Below, in pieces: positions 1-9,157 of a stretch of 43,130 nucleotides of DNA. Each line of letters starts with the position of its first letter. Positions within the stretch are counted from its first letter, which is position 1. The position numbers and the translations under genes were made by a program. A model generated the notes under the pieces. That model saw only the letters and a program-made list of their open reading frames with translations, was not told the origin of the DNA and did no database searches. Origin of the DNA: Akkermansia muciniphila (GTDB lineage Bacteria; Verrucomicrobiota; Verrucomicrobiia; Verrucomicrobiales; DEV007); the NCBI GenBank assembly GCA_945883495.1, contig CAMCXS010000050.1:1-43130 (forward strand), in the 5' to 3' direction.

Positions 1-2410
1 TCCAGGCGGCATGTTGACGCGGGTCCAGGGCGGGATCGCGAGGCGAGGCTCCTTGGGCAAGGAGCTCCTCGGCGGCGGCTGGATCGCTCGTGAACGCCGA
101 CTCCGCCCGGCGCAAGCCTCGATCCCAAACCGCGATCTCGGCGGGAGCGGGCGAACGCGCCCAGAGGAGATTCGCGGCGAGTTGGAAGCGCGAGGGATCG
201 CTGCGGCCTTGCTGAAGGAGACGTTGTGCCAGCGCTCGCGAAGCCTCCACGTAGGTGACGTCGTTGAGAATCGTCAGCGCGTGCATCGGCGTGTTGGTGC
301 GCAGCGGCTTGACTTGGCAGACTTGGCGCTTCGCGGAGTCGAAGAAAAGCGTGGGGCCGACGATGCGTCGCCAAAAGGTATAGAGACTGCGGCGGAGCAG
401 GTCATCCCCGGACGCCATGACGTATTTACGGCTCCCAAAGGTCGCTTCCTCCCAAATGCCGGGCGGTTGGTAGCCGTTCACACTAGGGCCGCCGGGGAAA
501 GGACGCAGAAGGCCAGAGGCGGCGAGCGCCTGATCACGAATCATCCAAGAAGGCATGCGAAATCTTGGGCCGCGGGCCAACAGGCGATTCTCCGGGTCCT
601 GTTCGTAGGCCTGGGCCGAGGAGATCACCGACGAACGCTGGTAGGCCTCGCTGGTCACGATCGTCCGGAGCAAATGTTTTACGTCCCAACCGCTCTCCAT
701 AAATTCGGTGGCCAACCAGTCGATCACCTCGGGTTGGGGCGGCGGCTCGGCTTGGAGGCCGAAGTCTTCCGCGGTCTTCACGAGGCCAATCCCGAAGAGC
801 ATCTGCCAGATGCGATTGACCGTCACTCGCGCGGTCAGCGGATGATCGCGACGCACCAGCCATTGCGCCAAGGCGAGCCGATTCGCGGGAATGCCTTCCG
901 TCATCGGCGGCAAGGCGGAGGGAACACCGGCGCTGACCGCTTCGCGAGGTTGATCGTAGAGACCGTGATCGAGGACGTGAGTGGGCCGGATGGTTTTCAG
1001 GTCCTCCATGACCATGACTCGCGGAATCGACGCATTGACCCGGTCGCGGGCATCGCGTTTGGCCGTCCATTCGGCTTGGATCCGGGCCCAATCCGGATGG
1101 GGGGCGTTCAGATGAGAGGTCAGAACCGACCAGTCGTCCTTGGTGCGGAACGTAGGCTCCTTCGACAGCGCCGCCAGTACCGGACCGGGCAATGCTTGGA
1201 GAGCGTCGCTTCCAGTTGGCCACGCCGTGGACTCCTTCTCTTTTAAGAGCGCCGTAGCGGTATCGAACGCTTGTGTGGCAGCAGCGAGTTCTGCATCCAG
1301 GGCGGCGTTGGACCACGCTTGGGCTGGCGCAGTTTGCGGACTTCCGCCGGCTCCGGTCACGGGAGTCTGATTGAAGAACGCGGTGAGCTGGTAATACTCT
1401 TTCTGGGTGAGTGGATCGAATTTGTGATCGTGGCACCGGCAGCAGTTGAGCGTAAGGCCGAGCCAAACTGTGCCCATCGTTTCGGTCATGTCCATGACGT
1501 AATCGACGCGGTTTTCTTCCGCGATCCGGCCGCCTTCGCCGTTGATCATGTGGTTGCGGTTGAAGGCCGTGGCCAGGATTTGCTCCCGGGTCGGATTCGG
1601 CAGCAGATCGCCGCCCAGCTGCCAAATCGTGAACTGGTCGTAAGGGAGATTCTCGTTGAAAGCGCGGACCACCCAATCCCGCCACGGCCACATCGTGCGG
1701 TCACTGTCTCCCTGATAGCCGTTAGAATCCGCGTAGCGGGCGGCCTCCAACCAATCCCAGGCCATCCGCTCGCCGTATGCCGTACTCTCCAGGACCCGAT
1801 CAACCAGTCGATCCCAGGCTCCGGGTTGGGTGTCGTCGAGAAAGGCTTGCATCTCCTCGGGCGTTGGCGGCAGTCCCGTGAGATCTAGCGTGAGTCGGCG
1901 GATGAGCGCTTCCCGGTTCGCCAGAGGATTGGGCGAAATGCCGGCGGCGGCCAGGCGGCGTTCAATGAGAACGTCGAGTGGGTGCCGGTTGCTCGGTCCG
2001 ATTTCGGGACGCGTTACCGCTTCAAACGCCCAGTGCTTGCCCCAGGGGGCTCCAGCCTCGATCCACTGGTGGATCAGTACTCGCTGCCGTTCGGTTAATT
2101 CTCGGGAGAGGTTGGGCGGTGGCATCCGCTCTTCCGGATCCTCGGTGATGAGGCGGAGCCACAGCTCGCTGTCGTTCGGGCTGCCGCTGGCAATCGCGCG
2201 ATGGCCAGCAGGCCGCTGCCGTTTGGCATCGGTTTCGACATCGAGCCGGAGATCGCCCTTGCGGCCTTTCTTCGCGTCCGGTCCGTGGCACTGGAAGCAA
2301 TTGTCCGAAAGGATGGGGAGGATGTCCCGGGTAAAGTCTGGCGACGGCTCCGCCGCCAAGGCGACGGAAGCGACCGCGAGCAGAAGGAATGGCGGAATCA
2401 GATCGGACAC
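1..2410 (-). CDS. PSD1-type secreted cytochrome-like protein (DUF1549/DUF1553), 3' end beyond the window
   Basis: A single open minus-strand frame runs from a GTG start at 2410 off the left edge, about 803 codons. The first 20 residues form a signal peptide ending near Leu-Ala-Ala-Glu. A haem-type CFQCHG motif follows (planctomycete cytochrome C domain, about residues 35-40). The DUF1549 domain comes next, containing [13 protein letters not shown] near residue 325, and then DUF1553 with [13 protein letters not shown] and a C-terminal stretch around [11 protein letters not shown]. This order defines the PSD1 family that is greatly expanded in Planctomycetota and Verrucomicrobiota, often beside sulfatases; its biochemical role is not settled. 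The export signal and CxxCH suggest a periplasmic redox or carbohydrate-linked role, which is inference. The GTG start was chosen because the only in-frame stop upstream is at 2432-2434 and the signal peptide begins there. Only the last part of the protein should be missing. Family assignment is confident. Confidence 0.88.
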   Translation of the reverse strand, partial: MSDLIPPFLLLAVASVALAAEPSPDFTRDILPILSDNCFQCHGPDAKKGRKGDLRLDVETDAKRQRPAGHRAIASGSPNDSELWLRLITEDPEERMPPPNLSRELTERQRVLIHQWIEAGAPWGKHWAFEAVTRPEIGPSNRHPLDVLIERRLAAAGISPNPLANREALIRRLTLDLTGLPPTPEEMQAFLDDTQPGAWDRLVDRVLESTAYGERMAWDWLEAARYADSNGYQGDSDRTMWPWRDWVVRAFNENLPYDQFTIWQLGGDLLPNPTREQILATAFNRNHMINGEGGRIAEENRVDYVMDMTETMGTVWLGLTLNCCRCHDHKFDPLTQKEYYQLTAFFNQTPVTGAGGSPQTAPAQAWSNAALDAELAAATQAFDTATALLKEKESTAWPTGSDALQALPGPVLAALSKEPTFRTKDDWSVLTSHLNAPHPDWARIQAEWTAKRDARDRVNASIPRVMVMEDLKTIRPTHVLDHGLYDQPREAVSAGVPSALPPMTEGIPANRLALAQWLVRRDHPLTARVTVNRIWQMLFGIGLVKTAEDFGLQAEPPPQPEVIDWLATEFMESGWDVKHLLRTIVTSEAYQRSSVISSAQAYEQDPENRLLARGPRFRMPSWMIRDQALAASGLLRPFPGGPSVNGYQPPGIWEEATFGSRKYVMASGDDLLRRSLYTFWRRIVGPTLFFDSAKRQVCQVKPLRTNTPMHALTILNDVTYVEASRALAQRLLQQGRSDPSRFQLAANLLWARSPAPAEIAVWDRGLRRAESAFTSDPAAAEELLAQGASPRDPALDPRQHAAW

Positions 2411-2472
2411 AGCAAACAACCGGCCCTTGGATCACGGCCGCTCCTGCGCGGTTCTTACTGAGTCCAGCCGTT

Positions 2473-3021
2473 TTAGAGTCCGAGCATGACTTGGACGAAC
2501 CCATCCCGGACGCGAACGTCCTTGACCAACAGGTTCGCCGCCAGCATCGCGGCTTCGGGGCCCTCGACGGTGTAGATGGGCTCTTTCTCCAAACGAGAGC
2601 GTGTCAATTCCACGGCGACTTGGGTGACCCGGTCCACATAGTCCCTGGGCATGCCATCGATCTCCAGTTTGCGCACCGCCGGATCCGCCAGGAAGAACTG
2701 GCGAGTGTCCGCCTGGTAGCGAATTCCGCTGTCGATGATGGTCGTTCCGGTGAGATTCTTGGCGCCGGGCAGCAGCTTGATGCTCAGCTTGGCGTCCATT
2801 TCTAGTTGCACTCGCTCCGAGCCGGGACGCAGTGTCACGCGGGGATTGGAATAGGCGAGATTGATGATCTGGAGGAAGGTTTGACTGACCGGGAACGATT
2901 TGGCGACCGCCGCATTGATCTGGCTCTCGGAAATGGAAACCGGGACCCCATCCTTCTTAAAGTAGATGTAGCCGAGGATCGCGGCGGCACCGGCGATGAC
3001 GAGCAGAACGAGGTTCTTCAT
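2473..3021 (-). CDS. DUF1439 family (YceB-like) envelope protein
   Basis: A 182-aa protein with an N-terminal hydrophobic segment (about residues 3-20, ending GYIYF) and no lipobox cysteine. The body carries features of the DUF1439 family, to which the E. coli lipoprotein YceB belongs: [15 protein letters not shown] near residue 31, a [20 protein letters not shown] core, and a later stretch on the sign of charge at the end of a beta-sandwich. The molecular function of this family is not known. It is probably membrane-anchored and faces the periplasm. Its ATG overlaps the stop of the upstream sulfite reductase gene by four bases (ATGA, 3018-3021), so the two are translationally coupled in one minus-strand operon. 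Why an envelope protein would be coupled to sulfite reductase is unclear. Confidence 0.7.
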   Translation of the reverse strand: MKNLVLLVIAGAAAILGYIYFKKDGVPVSISESQINAAVAKSFPVSQTFLQIINLAYSNPRVTLRPGSERVQLEMDAKLSIKLLPGAKNLTGTTIIDSGIRYQADTRQFFLADPAVRKLEIDGMPRDYVDRVTQVAVELTRSRLEKEPIYTVEGPEAAMLAANLLVKDVRVRDGFVQVMLGL

Positions 3022-4823
3022 GCGTGGAAATCGCGTCCGTCGGTGCTCTCTTTGATATGCCCAGCGCGGATGCAGAAATCGCCGAAGCGTTCTCCGGCAG
3101 TCCGGTTCGCCGCGTAATCGAGAATAATGGGGCGAAGCATGTCCGCGATTTCGTCCGCCTTTGCGGAGTCGCGGTAAAGTTTTCCGAGACGTTGCCCGTG
3201 GAATCCGGCGCCAAGATAAAGGTTGTAGGTGGCGGGATTGCGGCCCACTAAGCCAATTTCAGCGATGTAGGGGCGCGCGCAGCCGTTCGGGCATCCCGTC
3301 ATCCGGATCGTGATCGCATCTTGGCTCAAACCGGCTTCGTCGAGGATTTCTTCGATTTCGCCCACCAAGTCCGGCAAATAGCGTTCGCTCTCCGCCAAGG
3401 CCAAACCGCACGTCGGCAGCGCCACGCAAGCCATCGAATTGAGACGGAGTGCCGAGCGATTGTGGCTGTCCGCGATTCCATACTTGGCGAGCAACTCTTC
3501 AATGCGGCCCCGGTTCTTGGGGGAGACATTGGCGATGATCAGATTCTGGTTCGCCGTCAGCCGGAAATCGCCATCGTGAACCTTTGCGATTTCCCGCAAT
3601 CCCGTGCGCATCGGGTAATCGGCGGTGTCGAGCACTCGGCCGTTCTGGATGAAGAGCGTGAGATGGCTGTTGCCGTTGGCGTCCTTAACCCAACCGTAGC
3701 GATCGCCGTTGTCCTCAAACTCAAACGGACGAGGAGTTTCCAGCTTGTAGCCGAGCCGCTCCTCCACCAATTCGCGGAACCGGTCGATGCCGAGGTCGTC
3801 CACGGTGTACTTCAACCGGGAGTGCTTGCGGTCGGAGCGATCGCCGTAGTCGCGCTGCACGGTGACCACCTTCTCGGCGACGTCCACGGCGTCTTGCGGT
3901 TTGCAGAAGCCGAGCATGCGGGCCAGCTGTGGGTAAGTCTGCTCGTTCCCGTGGGTCATCCCGAGTCCGCCCCCGACGGTGACGTTGTAGCCGACGACCT
4001 TCCCGTCCTCGACGATCGCGATGAAGCCGAGACAATGGGCGAAGATGTCCACGTCGTTGCTCGGCGGAATCGCCACCACGGTCTTGAACTTGCGGGGAAG
4101 GTACTGCGCCCCGTAAATCGGCTCCTCCTCAACCGGATCCTTGGTCACTTGGACCTTTTCTCCGGATCCATCATCAAGCCAAATTTCGTGATACGCCCGC
4201 GTCCGGGGCGTGAGGTGATCGCTGATGGCTTGAGCGACTCCGAGCACTTCGGCGTGGACCGTGGAAAGGTAGGGGTTGGGATTGCACATCACGTTGCGGT
4301 TCACGTCGCCGCAAGCCGCGATGGTATCGAGCAGAGCCTGATTGATCTCCTTGATCGTGGTCTTCAGGTTCGACTTTATAACCCCGTGAAACTGGAAGGC
4401 TTGGCGGGTGGTCAGCTTGATCGTGCCGTTGGCGTAATCCGACGCGAGACGATCCATGTCGAGCCATTGCTGCGGGGTGCAGACGCCTCCGGCGACCCGC
4501 ACACGAATCATAAAGGAGTAGGCCGGTTCCAGCTTCTGCTTGCGGCGTTCCCGGCGAACGTCCCGATCGTCCTGCTGGTAGATGCCGTGAAATTTGGTCA
4601 GCTGGGTGTCGGACTCGGCCAGCGCACCGGTGCTCATGTCCGCCAGTCCGTCCAAAAGGGTCCCGCGGAGGTAATCGCTGGCGATCTTGATCGATTCGTT
4701 GGCGTGCAGTTTCGCCAAATCCGTTTCGTGCTGGGGACGCGGAGACGGGCGGTGCAGCTCGCCCGGGGCATCAGAGGGATTCTTCGGGGCGGGGGACTTA
4801 CGGGGCTTGGCTGTAGAGGCCAT
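3018..4823 (-). CDS. cysI: Assimilatory sulfite reductase, sirohaem/4Fe-4S hemoprotein subunit
   Basis: A 601-aa protein of the nitrite/sulfite reductase family, which performs the six-electron reduction of sulfite to sulfide for cysteine synthesis in the cytoplasm. Two ferredoxin-like halves are visible, with [10 protein letters not shown] near residue 176 typical of the substrate/sirohaem region. The four cysteines that bind the 4Fe-4S cluster and bridge to sirohaem are present as C466-x5-C472 (CVALPTC) and C511-x3-C515 (CPNGC). The length suits the CysI/Sir class. No flavoprotein partner (CysJ) is adjacent, so the electron donor may be ferredoxin or a CysJ encoded elsewhere. The Lys/Pro/Ser-rich first 35 residues are low complexity and may be partly untranslated; a later start is possible. 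It is the first gene of an operon with the DUF1439 gene. Confidence in the enzyme class is high; sulfite rather than nitrite specificity is inferred from overall CysI likeness. Confidence 0.9.
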   Translation of the reverse strand: MASTAKPRKSPAPKNPSDAPGELHRPSPRPQHETDLAKLHANESIKIASDYLRGTLLDGLADMSTGALAESDTQLTKFHGIYQQDDRDVRRERRKQKLEPAYSFMIRVRVAGGVCTPQQWLDMDRLASDYANGTIKLTTRQAFQFHGVIKSNLKTTIKEINQALLDTIAACGDVNRNVMCNPNPYLSTVHAEVLGVAQAISDHLTPRTRAYHEIWLDDGSGEKVQVTKDPVEEEPIYGAQYLPRKFKTVVAIPPSNDVDIFAHCLGFIAIVEDGKVVGYNVTVGGGLGMTHGNEQTYPQLARMLGFCKPQDAVDVAEKVVTVQRDYGDRSDRKHSRLKYTVDDLGIDRFRELVEERLGYKLETPRPFEFEDNGDRYGWVKDANGNSHLTLFIQNGRVLDTADYPMRTGLREIAKVHDGDFRLTANQNLIIANVSPKNRGRIEELLAKYGIADSHNRSALRLNSMACVALPTCGLALAESERYLPDLVGEIEEILDEAGLSQDAITIRMTGCPNGCARPYIAEIGLVGRNPATYNLYLGAGFHGQRLGKLYRDSAKADEIADMLRPIILDYAANRTAGERFGDFCIRAGHIKESTDGRDFHA

Positions 4824-5166
4824 GAGGGATAGCGGAAAGGGACTTACGAACGGGGAAACACCCTACTCGCGTTGGGCGCGGTTGCAAACAGTGAGACGCA
4901 AAGGCGAGTCGCGAACTTACTCGTGGTTGCACCGGGATTACTGATTTTCTGGTGGAACGGACATTCTTGATGCTCGAAAGGGCGCGGCGCCGTAGCCCGT
5001 AGAAAGGGTTAAGTAAATACACTTTCTATGTATATAGTACGGCTGTGTTGTGTTGCGATGTCCTGTATAAAATGAAGTAAAGCCGTACGAATTCGCTATT
5101 CATATTGCTGGTGGCACAAAAACAATCGATGTCCGATAGTTGGGGAGCTCTCAACCCAGTAATGAT
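4824..5166. other. Divergent intergenic region between cysI and the cysteine-rich protein gene
   Basis: A 343-bp divergent intergenic region. No coding frame is convincing and no known riboswitch pattern was recognised. It becomes AT-rich toward 5010-5100, as expected for promoters, and contains the GTACGGCT/AGCCGTAC inverted repeat described separately. A near-palindromic GTTGCAAAC occurs about 50 bp upstream of cysI. Confidence 0.6.
5037..5088. promoter_or_regulatory. Inverted repeat GTACGGCT...AGCCGTAC, possible regulator operator
   Basis: Perfect 8-bp arms lie at 5037-5044 and 5081-5088, with centres 44 bp apart (about four helical turns). The site is 79-130 bp upstream of the cysteine-rich protein/kinase genes. 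The same TTAGTACGG/TAGTACGG core occurs as a tight palindrome at 7846-7862 in front of the response regulator gene. Pairs of inverted half-sites suit dimeric NarL/FixJ regulators. The sequence is seen; the role is inferred. Confidence 0.4.
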
Positions 5167-5400
5167 ATGCCAATCTGCGACACCTGCGGCAACTCCTATG
5201 ACAAAACATTCGAAGTTCACTTCGGAGAAGGCGATTACACGTTCGATTCATTCGAATGCGCAATCCACAAGCTGGCTCCCCGGTGTGAACATTGCGGCTG
5301 CCGCGTGATTGGCCACGGGGTGGAGGATAGTGGCCGCCTTTTCTGCTGCGCCCATTGCGCCAGCGAGTCGGGGGTCAAGGGCCTCACGGACCGCATCTGA
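5167..5400 (+). CDS. Small cysteine-rich (zinc-ribbon-like) protein
   Basis: A 77-residue protein with four cysteine pairs: CDTC at residues 4-7, CEHC with an adjacent Cys near 43-48, and CCAHC near 60-64, plus conserved-looking FDSFECAIH and GHGVE segments. The spacing resembles a pair of treble-clef or zinc-ribbon knuckles, so a structural zinc site is likely. Short proteins of this pattern occur in several phyla as uncharacterised genes; I cannot name an experimentally known function. The ATG at 5167 was chosen because the family-like sequence begins there (MPICDTCG). A start at 5140 is possible in the same frame but adds only unremarkable residues. It ends 49 bp before the sensor kinase start, so the two are probably co-transcribed. 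Confidence 0.72.
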   Translation: MPICDTCGNSYDKTFEVHFGEGDYTFDSFECAIHKLAPRCEHCGCRVIGHGVEDSGRLFCCAHCASESGVKGLTDRI

Positions 5401-5449
5401 AGCCAGTAGGCGCCGCTGGCTCGGGGACGACGGGCGCGACCAGAGGGGT

Positions 5450-7081
5450 ATGGACCATTTCGCAGCGAACAAGGTGATGGAGCGTCGCAAGGTAGGGCGG
5501 ACAGTCCCACGACGACGGGATGATGGGGAGATGCTCGTCGGTCCCAGGGCTGAGGACATTCTCAAAGATGTGAGGCGGGCGCTGGATGAGTTGGGTTCGG
5601 CCCTTCAGGGACAACGGCTGGCGGAAGCGCAGCTGCTCAAGCGAGATCAGTCGATGCTGCGAACGCGAAACGAACTGTCCAGGGGGGGGGATTATTGGCA
5701 AGATCTCTATGATCAAGCTCCGGTTGGATACGTTATTACGAATCAAATCGGTCGAGTGCTGGACGCAAATCAAACTGCGCTTGCGATGCTGTCGGTATCT
5801 CGTGCCAAACTGGTGCGGTCGAATCTAAAAAGTTTTTTAGATAGCGCCAGTCAGCGCGTCTTTGTAAGGCAACATCAAGCGGCCTTCACTGAGGGGCGTA
5901 AACAATCGTGTGCAGTGTGTATTCGCGATGGTGCTGGCCGCTGGTTGGAGTTCCGCCTGGAAGTGGTGGGGGGTGAAGAAGTTGGCTCCCGCTCACGGAA
6001 CGTTTGCCGCATTGCCTTGATTGAGATCACCGGGGAAGCGGAGGCGGAACGAAAGCGCGGCGAGGCCGATCGGGCTCGGCTAGCTGCTTTGGTCTCGACG
6101 AGCTCCGCTGCCATCGTGGGCATGGACCTCAGCGGCCGGATAGATCACTGGAATCCGGCGGCGGAAGCACTATTTGGCTACTCTGCCGAGAAGATCATAG
6201 GTCAAGATATCTCTTTATTGGTCCCATCTGACCTGGAGGAGGAGCGCCGGGAGTTGGTTGCTTCCATTCACAACGGCGCTCCTCCCCGACAGATTGAGAC
6301 GGAACGGCTGAACCAAGACGGCGAGCGCATTGAGGTGGCGCTGACTCTCTCTCTGATCAAAGGCCCGGACGGGAATGACATCGGCTATGCGGCGATTCTT
6401 CAGGATATCCGTCAGCGGAGGAGACTCGAAAGACAGGTGACCGCTGCGGCGGAAGCGGAGAAGCAGAGGATCGGGATGGAGTTGCATGACGGCCTTGGAT
6501 CGCTCCTTACGGTCACGGACTGCCGGACAACCAGCTTTTCGAGAACGCTCGAAAAGGCCGGGTATCGAGCGGAGGCAGCGGAAGCGTTGGGGATCGCGAT
6601 TGAGATTCGGGGCGCGATTCGGAGCTTGCGTAGTCTAGCGAGCGGTCTGCAACCTCTCGATGATCAACCTGAGAGTCTCATTGTCGCATTGCGCAACCTG
6701 GCGTCCCGGACGTGCCAGGCCAAGCGGATGCAGTGTCGCTTTCTGGCGCCTCGTCAGCCTTTGGTCTTGCGGGACGCGTCTGTAGCCAATCACTTGCTCT
6801 CCATTGCCAGTGAGGCGGTGCAAAATGCGGTGCGCCACAGTGGCGGAACACGGGTCACCATCCAGCTGAAAGACTGCGGCGGCGGACTTATTTTAAGCAT
6901 CTCCGATAATGGAAACGGGTTTCCAGTGGAGAAAATGGAGTCCGCCGGAATGGGGCTAGGTACGATGCACTGCAGAGCCCACCTGATAGGTGGAAAGTTA
7001 TCGATTCAACGTCGCCGCGGTGGAGGAACCCGGGTTGTTTGCGAGGCGGGCCGGATTGAAAACCAGCCCGCCTCCGCGTGA
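5450..7081 (+). CDS. Soluble PAS-PAS sensor histidine kinase, NarL-partner class (HisKA_3)
   Basis: About 543 residues without a transmembrane segment, so a cytoplasmic sensor. A helical N-terminus (to residue about 78) precedes PAS 1 (about 84-195, with YDQAPVGYVITN) and PAS 2 (about 208-325, with HWNPAAEALFGYSAEKIIG). A HisKA_3 dimerisation domain carries EKQRIGMELHDGLG with the phosphoacceptor His near residue 346. A HATPase_c domain shows the N box (EAVQNAVRHS) and G boxes (DNGNGF, GMGLGTM). HisKA_3 kinases pair with NarL/FixJ regulators, and exactly such a gene faces it 10 bp away. The start is uncertain: 5450 has AGAGGGG just upstream, while ATGs at 5477 and 5531 also fit. The longer frame back to 5309 overlaps the previous gene and was rejected. 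The signal sensed is unknown; PAS domains often bind haem, flavin or small ligands. Confidence 0.87.
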   Translation: MDHFAANKVMERRKVGRTVPRRRDDGEMLVGPRAEDILKDVRRALDELGSALQGQRLAEAQLLKRDQSMLRTRNELSRGGDYWQDLYDQAPVGYVITNQIGRVLDANQTALAMLSVSRAKLVRSNLKSFLDSASQRVFVRQHQAAFTEGRKQSCAVCIRDGAGRWLEFRLEVVGGEEVGSRSRNVCRIALIEITGEAEAERKRGEADRARLAALVSTSSAAIVGMDLSGRIDHWNPAAEALFGYSAEKIIGQDISLLVPSDLEEERRELVASIHNGAPPRQIETERLNQDGERIEVALTLSLIKGPDGNDIGYAAILQDIRQRRRLERQVTAAAEAEKQRIGMELHDGLGSLLTVTDCRTTSFSRTLEKAGYRAEAAEALGIAIEIRGAIRSLRSLASGLQPLDDQPESLIVALRNLASRTCQAKRMQCRFLAPRQPLVLRDASVANHLLSIASEAVQNAVRHSGGTRVTIQLKDCGGGLILSISDNGNGFPVEKMESAGMGLGTMHCRAHLIGGKLSIQRRRGGGTRVVCEAGRIENQPASA

Positions 7082-7091
7082 ACTTGGCGGC

Positions 7092-7784
7092 TCAATGGGC
7101 CGCTTCCGCTGTCTCAAACCAGCGGACCGCAAAACGCAGGAGGGCATTGCTATCGGGGAGACCGAGCTTCTTGCGGATGTGCGCCCGGTGGGCTTCGACG
7201 GTGCGCGGTTCAATTCCAAGTTGCTTGGCGATCTCGCCCTGGCTCTTTCCATTACCGATCAGGCCAAAAATCTCCAACTCGCGATCGGTAAGTCGATCGA
7301 GTGGGAAAACCGGAGAGGTTCCCGCCACCATGCCTCGCAAAAAGACTTCAGAGAGCGACTGGCTCACGTAGGGGCGGCCCCGGAGGACCTGGCGAATGGC
7401 GGTGATGAGCTCTTCGGATGCTACTTCTTTCATCAGGTAACCCCGCCCGCCGGCTTTGAGAACCCTCTCGCCATAGAGCCGTTCATCGTGCATGGAAACA
7501 ACCAGCACTGGCACTTGAGGGTGCAGGCTCCGCAGATCCTTGATCAACTCAAGCCCGCTACGGCCTGGAAGGGAAATGTCCGTGACGACAATGTCCGGAC
7601 GCATCCGTTCCATAAGGCGTAGGGCATCGGACGCGGAGGCCGCCTCTCCACAAATTTCTAGATCCGGTTCTGGATCGATCAGTTGGTGCCAACCGCCCCG
7701 TAGAAGGGCATGGTCATCAACGATGAGGACGCGCTTGCGCTCTGGGGAGGTAGGCTCTGATTGCTGTGTAGGTTCGGTGGCCAT
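7092..7784 (-). CDS. NarL/FixJ-family response regulator
   Basis: A 230-aa two-domain regulator. The receiver domain spans residues 18-135, with acidic residues DD at 23-24, phosphoacceptor Asp69 (VVTDISLPG), a Ser in VVSMHD and Lys in YLMKE. A LuxR-type helix-turn-helix lies at about 165-210 (LTDRELEIFGLIGNGKSQGEIAKQLG, then RTVEAHRAHIRKKLG). It should be phosphorylated by the PAS-PAS kinase encoded convergently 10 bp away. The ATG at 7784 was preferred to a start at 7883 because the extra 33 residues are low complexity and the receiver begins soon after MATEP. Its upstream region, shared with the divergent thiolase gene, holds the palindrome GTACGG-CAGAT-CCGTAC, a candidate autoregulatory site. 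Kinase and regulator are in separate transcripts, which is unusual for a cognate pair. Confidence 0.9.
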   Translation of the reverse strand: MATEPTQQSEPTSPERKRVLIVDDHALLRGGWHQLIDPEPDLEICGEAASASDALRLMERMRPDIVVTDISLPGRSGLELIKDLRSLHPQVPVLVVSMHDERLYGERVLKAGGRGYLMKEVASEELITAIRQVLRGRPYVSQSLSEVFLRGMVAGTSPVFPLDRLTDRELEIFGLIGNGKSQGEIAKQLGIEPRTVEAHRAHIRKKLGLPDSNALLRFAVRWFETAEAAH

Positions 7785-7823
7785 GGGAGACCTAGTAGAG
7801 GAAGGCGCGGTGGATCGCAAACA

Positions 7824-7862
7824 AGAACTAGCGGTTCTCGTATTAGTACGGCAGATCCGTAC
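7824..7862. promoter_or_regulatory. Two palindromes in the divergent regulator/thiolase promoter
   Basis: GTACGG-CAGAT-CCGTAC (7846-7862) is a perfect 6-bp inverted repeat, 62 bp upstream of the response-regulator ATG and about 105 bp upstream of the thiolase ATG. AGAAC-TAGCG-GTTCT (7824-7838) is a second perfect palindrome next to it. The first shares the TAGTACGG core with the inverted repeat at 5037-5088. The palindromes are seen; binding by the adjacent NarL-type regulator is inference. Confidence 0.42.
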
Positions 7863-7967
7863 ATAGCCGTGTCCGGTAGGCACCCGTGTGCGCTAGGCTA
7901 GCTCATAGCTTGCGGGAGTTTAGTTCTCTTTTATTCTTCATCCGCACCATGAGTGTCAGATAGAAGT

Positions 7968-9110
7968 ATGCGAAGCGTAGCTATTTTAGGGGTTGGTCAA
8001 ATCAACGTAGGAAAGCATGAGAACTCCTCTCTCCGCAAGTTGGCGGCGATCGCCTGCGGGCGTGCCATGAAGGACGCCGAGATTGACAGGGTGGAGGCAG
8101 TGTTCATCGGAAACATGATTGCTCCCGAGGCCACTGGGCAAGGGCACCTTGGGCCACTGTTGGCGGCCGAGCTTGGAAGTGGTCCGGTGGAGTCCGTCTC
8201 ACTGAATGCTGCCTGCGCGAGTGGCGCGGCCGCTGTCCGCCAGGCGTATCTCGCTGTCGCGTCTGGCCAATATGAAACGGTCCTTGCAGTGGGGATCGAG
8301 AAGATGAGCTGTCTTGACCGGAAATCTCTGACGAAGCTTCTTGCCACCGCGGCGGATGCCGAGTTGGAAGTCGCGAATCACGCCACCTTTCTGGCCTTAA
8401 ACGCTCTTCTGATGCAAAGGTATATGCATGAATATAATGTTCATAGGGAGGATTTCTATGTATTCGCAAACGTGGCTCACGAGAACGCTCTGACGAACCC
8501 CTACGCTAGGTTGCGAGAACGAGTCACGAAGGATGCCTATCTGAATGCCCGGATGGTGGCGGATCCAATTGCGCTCTACGACTGCTGTCCGACTGGTGAT
8601 GGGGCGGCTGCGATCATTCTCGGGCGTCCCAGAGGGAGCCGAGGGGGGGTGCAAATCACAGGGAGCTCAAGCGCGAGTGACTCGCTAAGTCTACAAGAAC
8701 GCCGTAATCCGCTTTGGCTTCATGCCGCTGAGGAATCCTGCCGCACTGCGCTCAAGGAAGCGAATCGATCCACCCAGGAGATCGATGTCTTCGAGCCACA
8801 TGACGCCTTTACGGTAATGGCGGCGCTCAGTCTGGAGGCTTGCGGGTTCGCCGAGAGAGGGCGAGGGATCGAGTTCGCCCGGGAGGAGGGAGTGGGCCTT
8901 CGCGGACGGCTACCGATTTGCACGGGTGGAGGGCTGAAAGCCAGGGGACATCCCGTGGGCGCGACAGGCGTCTACCAAGTCGTCGAGGCCGCTCTGCAAT
9001 TGCGCTGCGAGGCGGGACCGAATCAGGTTCCCAGACCTGCCGTGGCCATGACCCAGAGTTTCGGGGGCACTGCTGCTACCGTAATTACTCATATCCTTGA
9101 GAAGGATTGA
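7968..9110 (+). CDS. Thiolase-family acyltransferase of the SCP-x/archaeal type
   Basis: A 380-aa thiolase-fold protein. The nucleophilic cysteine is Cys83 in NAACASGAAAV, and the His-containing C-terminal motif is GGLKARGHPVGATG. The sequence differs clearly from the PhaA-type thiolase in this window (13.8-12.6 kb) and resembles the SCP-x/archaeal acetyl-CoA C-acetyltransferase group, which often works with a DUF35 OB-fold protein. Such a gene follows directly. The likely reaction is thiolysis or condensation of acyl-CoA or acetoacetyl-CoA, with substrate unknown. The frame opens at a GTG (7953), but the ATG at 7968 (MRSVAILGVGQ) matches the usual thiolase N-terminus and was chosen. The typical second catalytic Cys of biosynthetic thiolases near the C-terminus is replaced by the TQSFGGTAATV segment, so activity should not be assumed to equal PhaA. 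It is the first gene of a three-gene plus-strand run. Confidence 0.85.
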   Translation: MRSVAILGVGQINVGKHENSSLRKLAAIACGRAMKDAEIDRVEAVFIGNMIAPEATGQGHLGPLLAAELGSGPVESVSLNAACASGAAAVRQAYLAVASGQYETVLAVGIEKMSCLDRKSLTKLLATAADAELEVANHATFLALNALLMQRYMHEYNVHREDFYVFANVAHENALTNPYARLRERVTKDAYLNARMVADPIALYDCCPTGDGAAAIILGRPRGSRGGVQITGSSSASDSLSLQERRNPLWLHAAEESCRTALKEANRSTQEIDVFEPHDAFTVMAALSLEACGFAERGRGIEFAREEGVGLRGRLPICTGGGLKARGHPVGATGVYQVVEAALQLRCEAGPNQVPRPAVAMTQSFGGTAATVITHILEKD

Positions 9111-9157
9111 ATCTAAGTTTCCAGACAACATTACCTAGAATACGTCAATACGAAGTC

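Noticed and set aside
11-1246. 411-codon plus-strand frame and a 385-codon minus frame in the PSD1 region
   Set aside because: Both are shadows; the real minus frame carries CHG, DUF1549 and DUF1553 motifs through to the edge.
3321-4832. 503-codon plus-strand frame opposite cysI
   Set aside because: Fully antisense to a gene with clear catalytic motifs; no family likeness.
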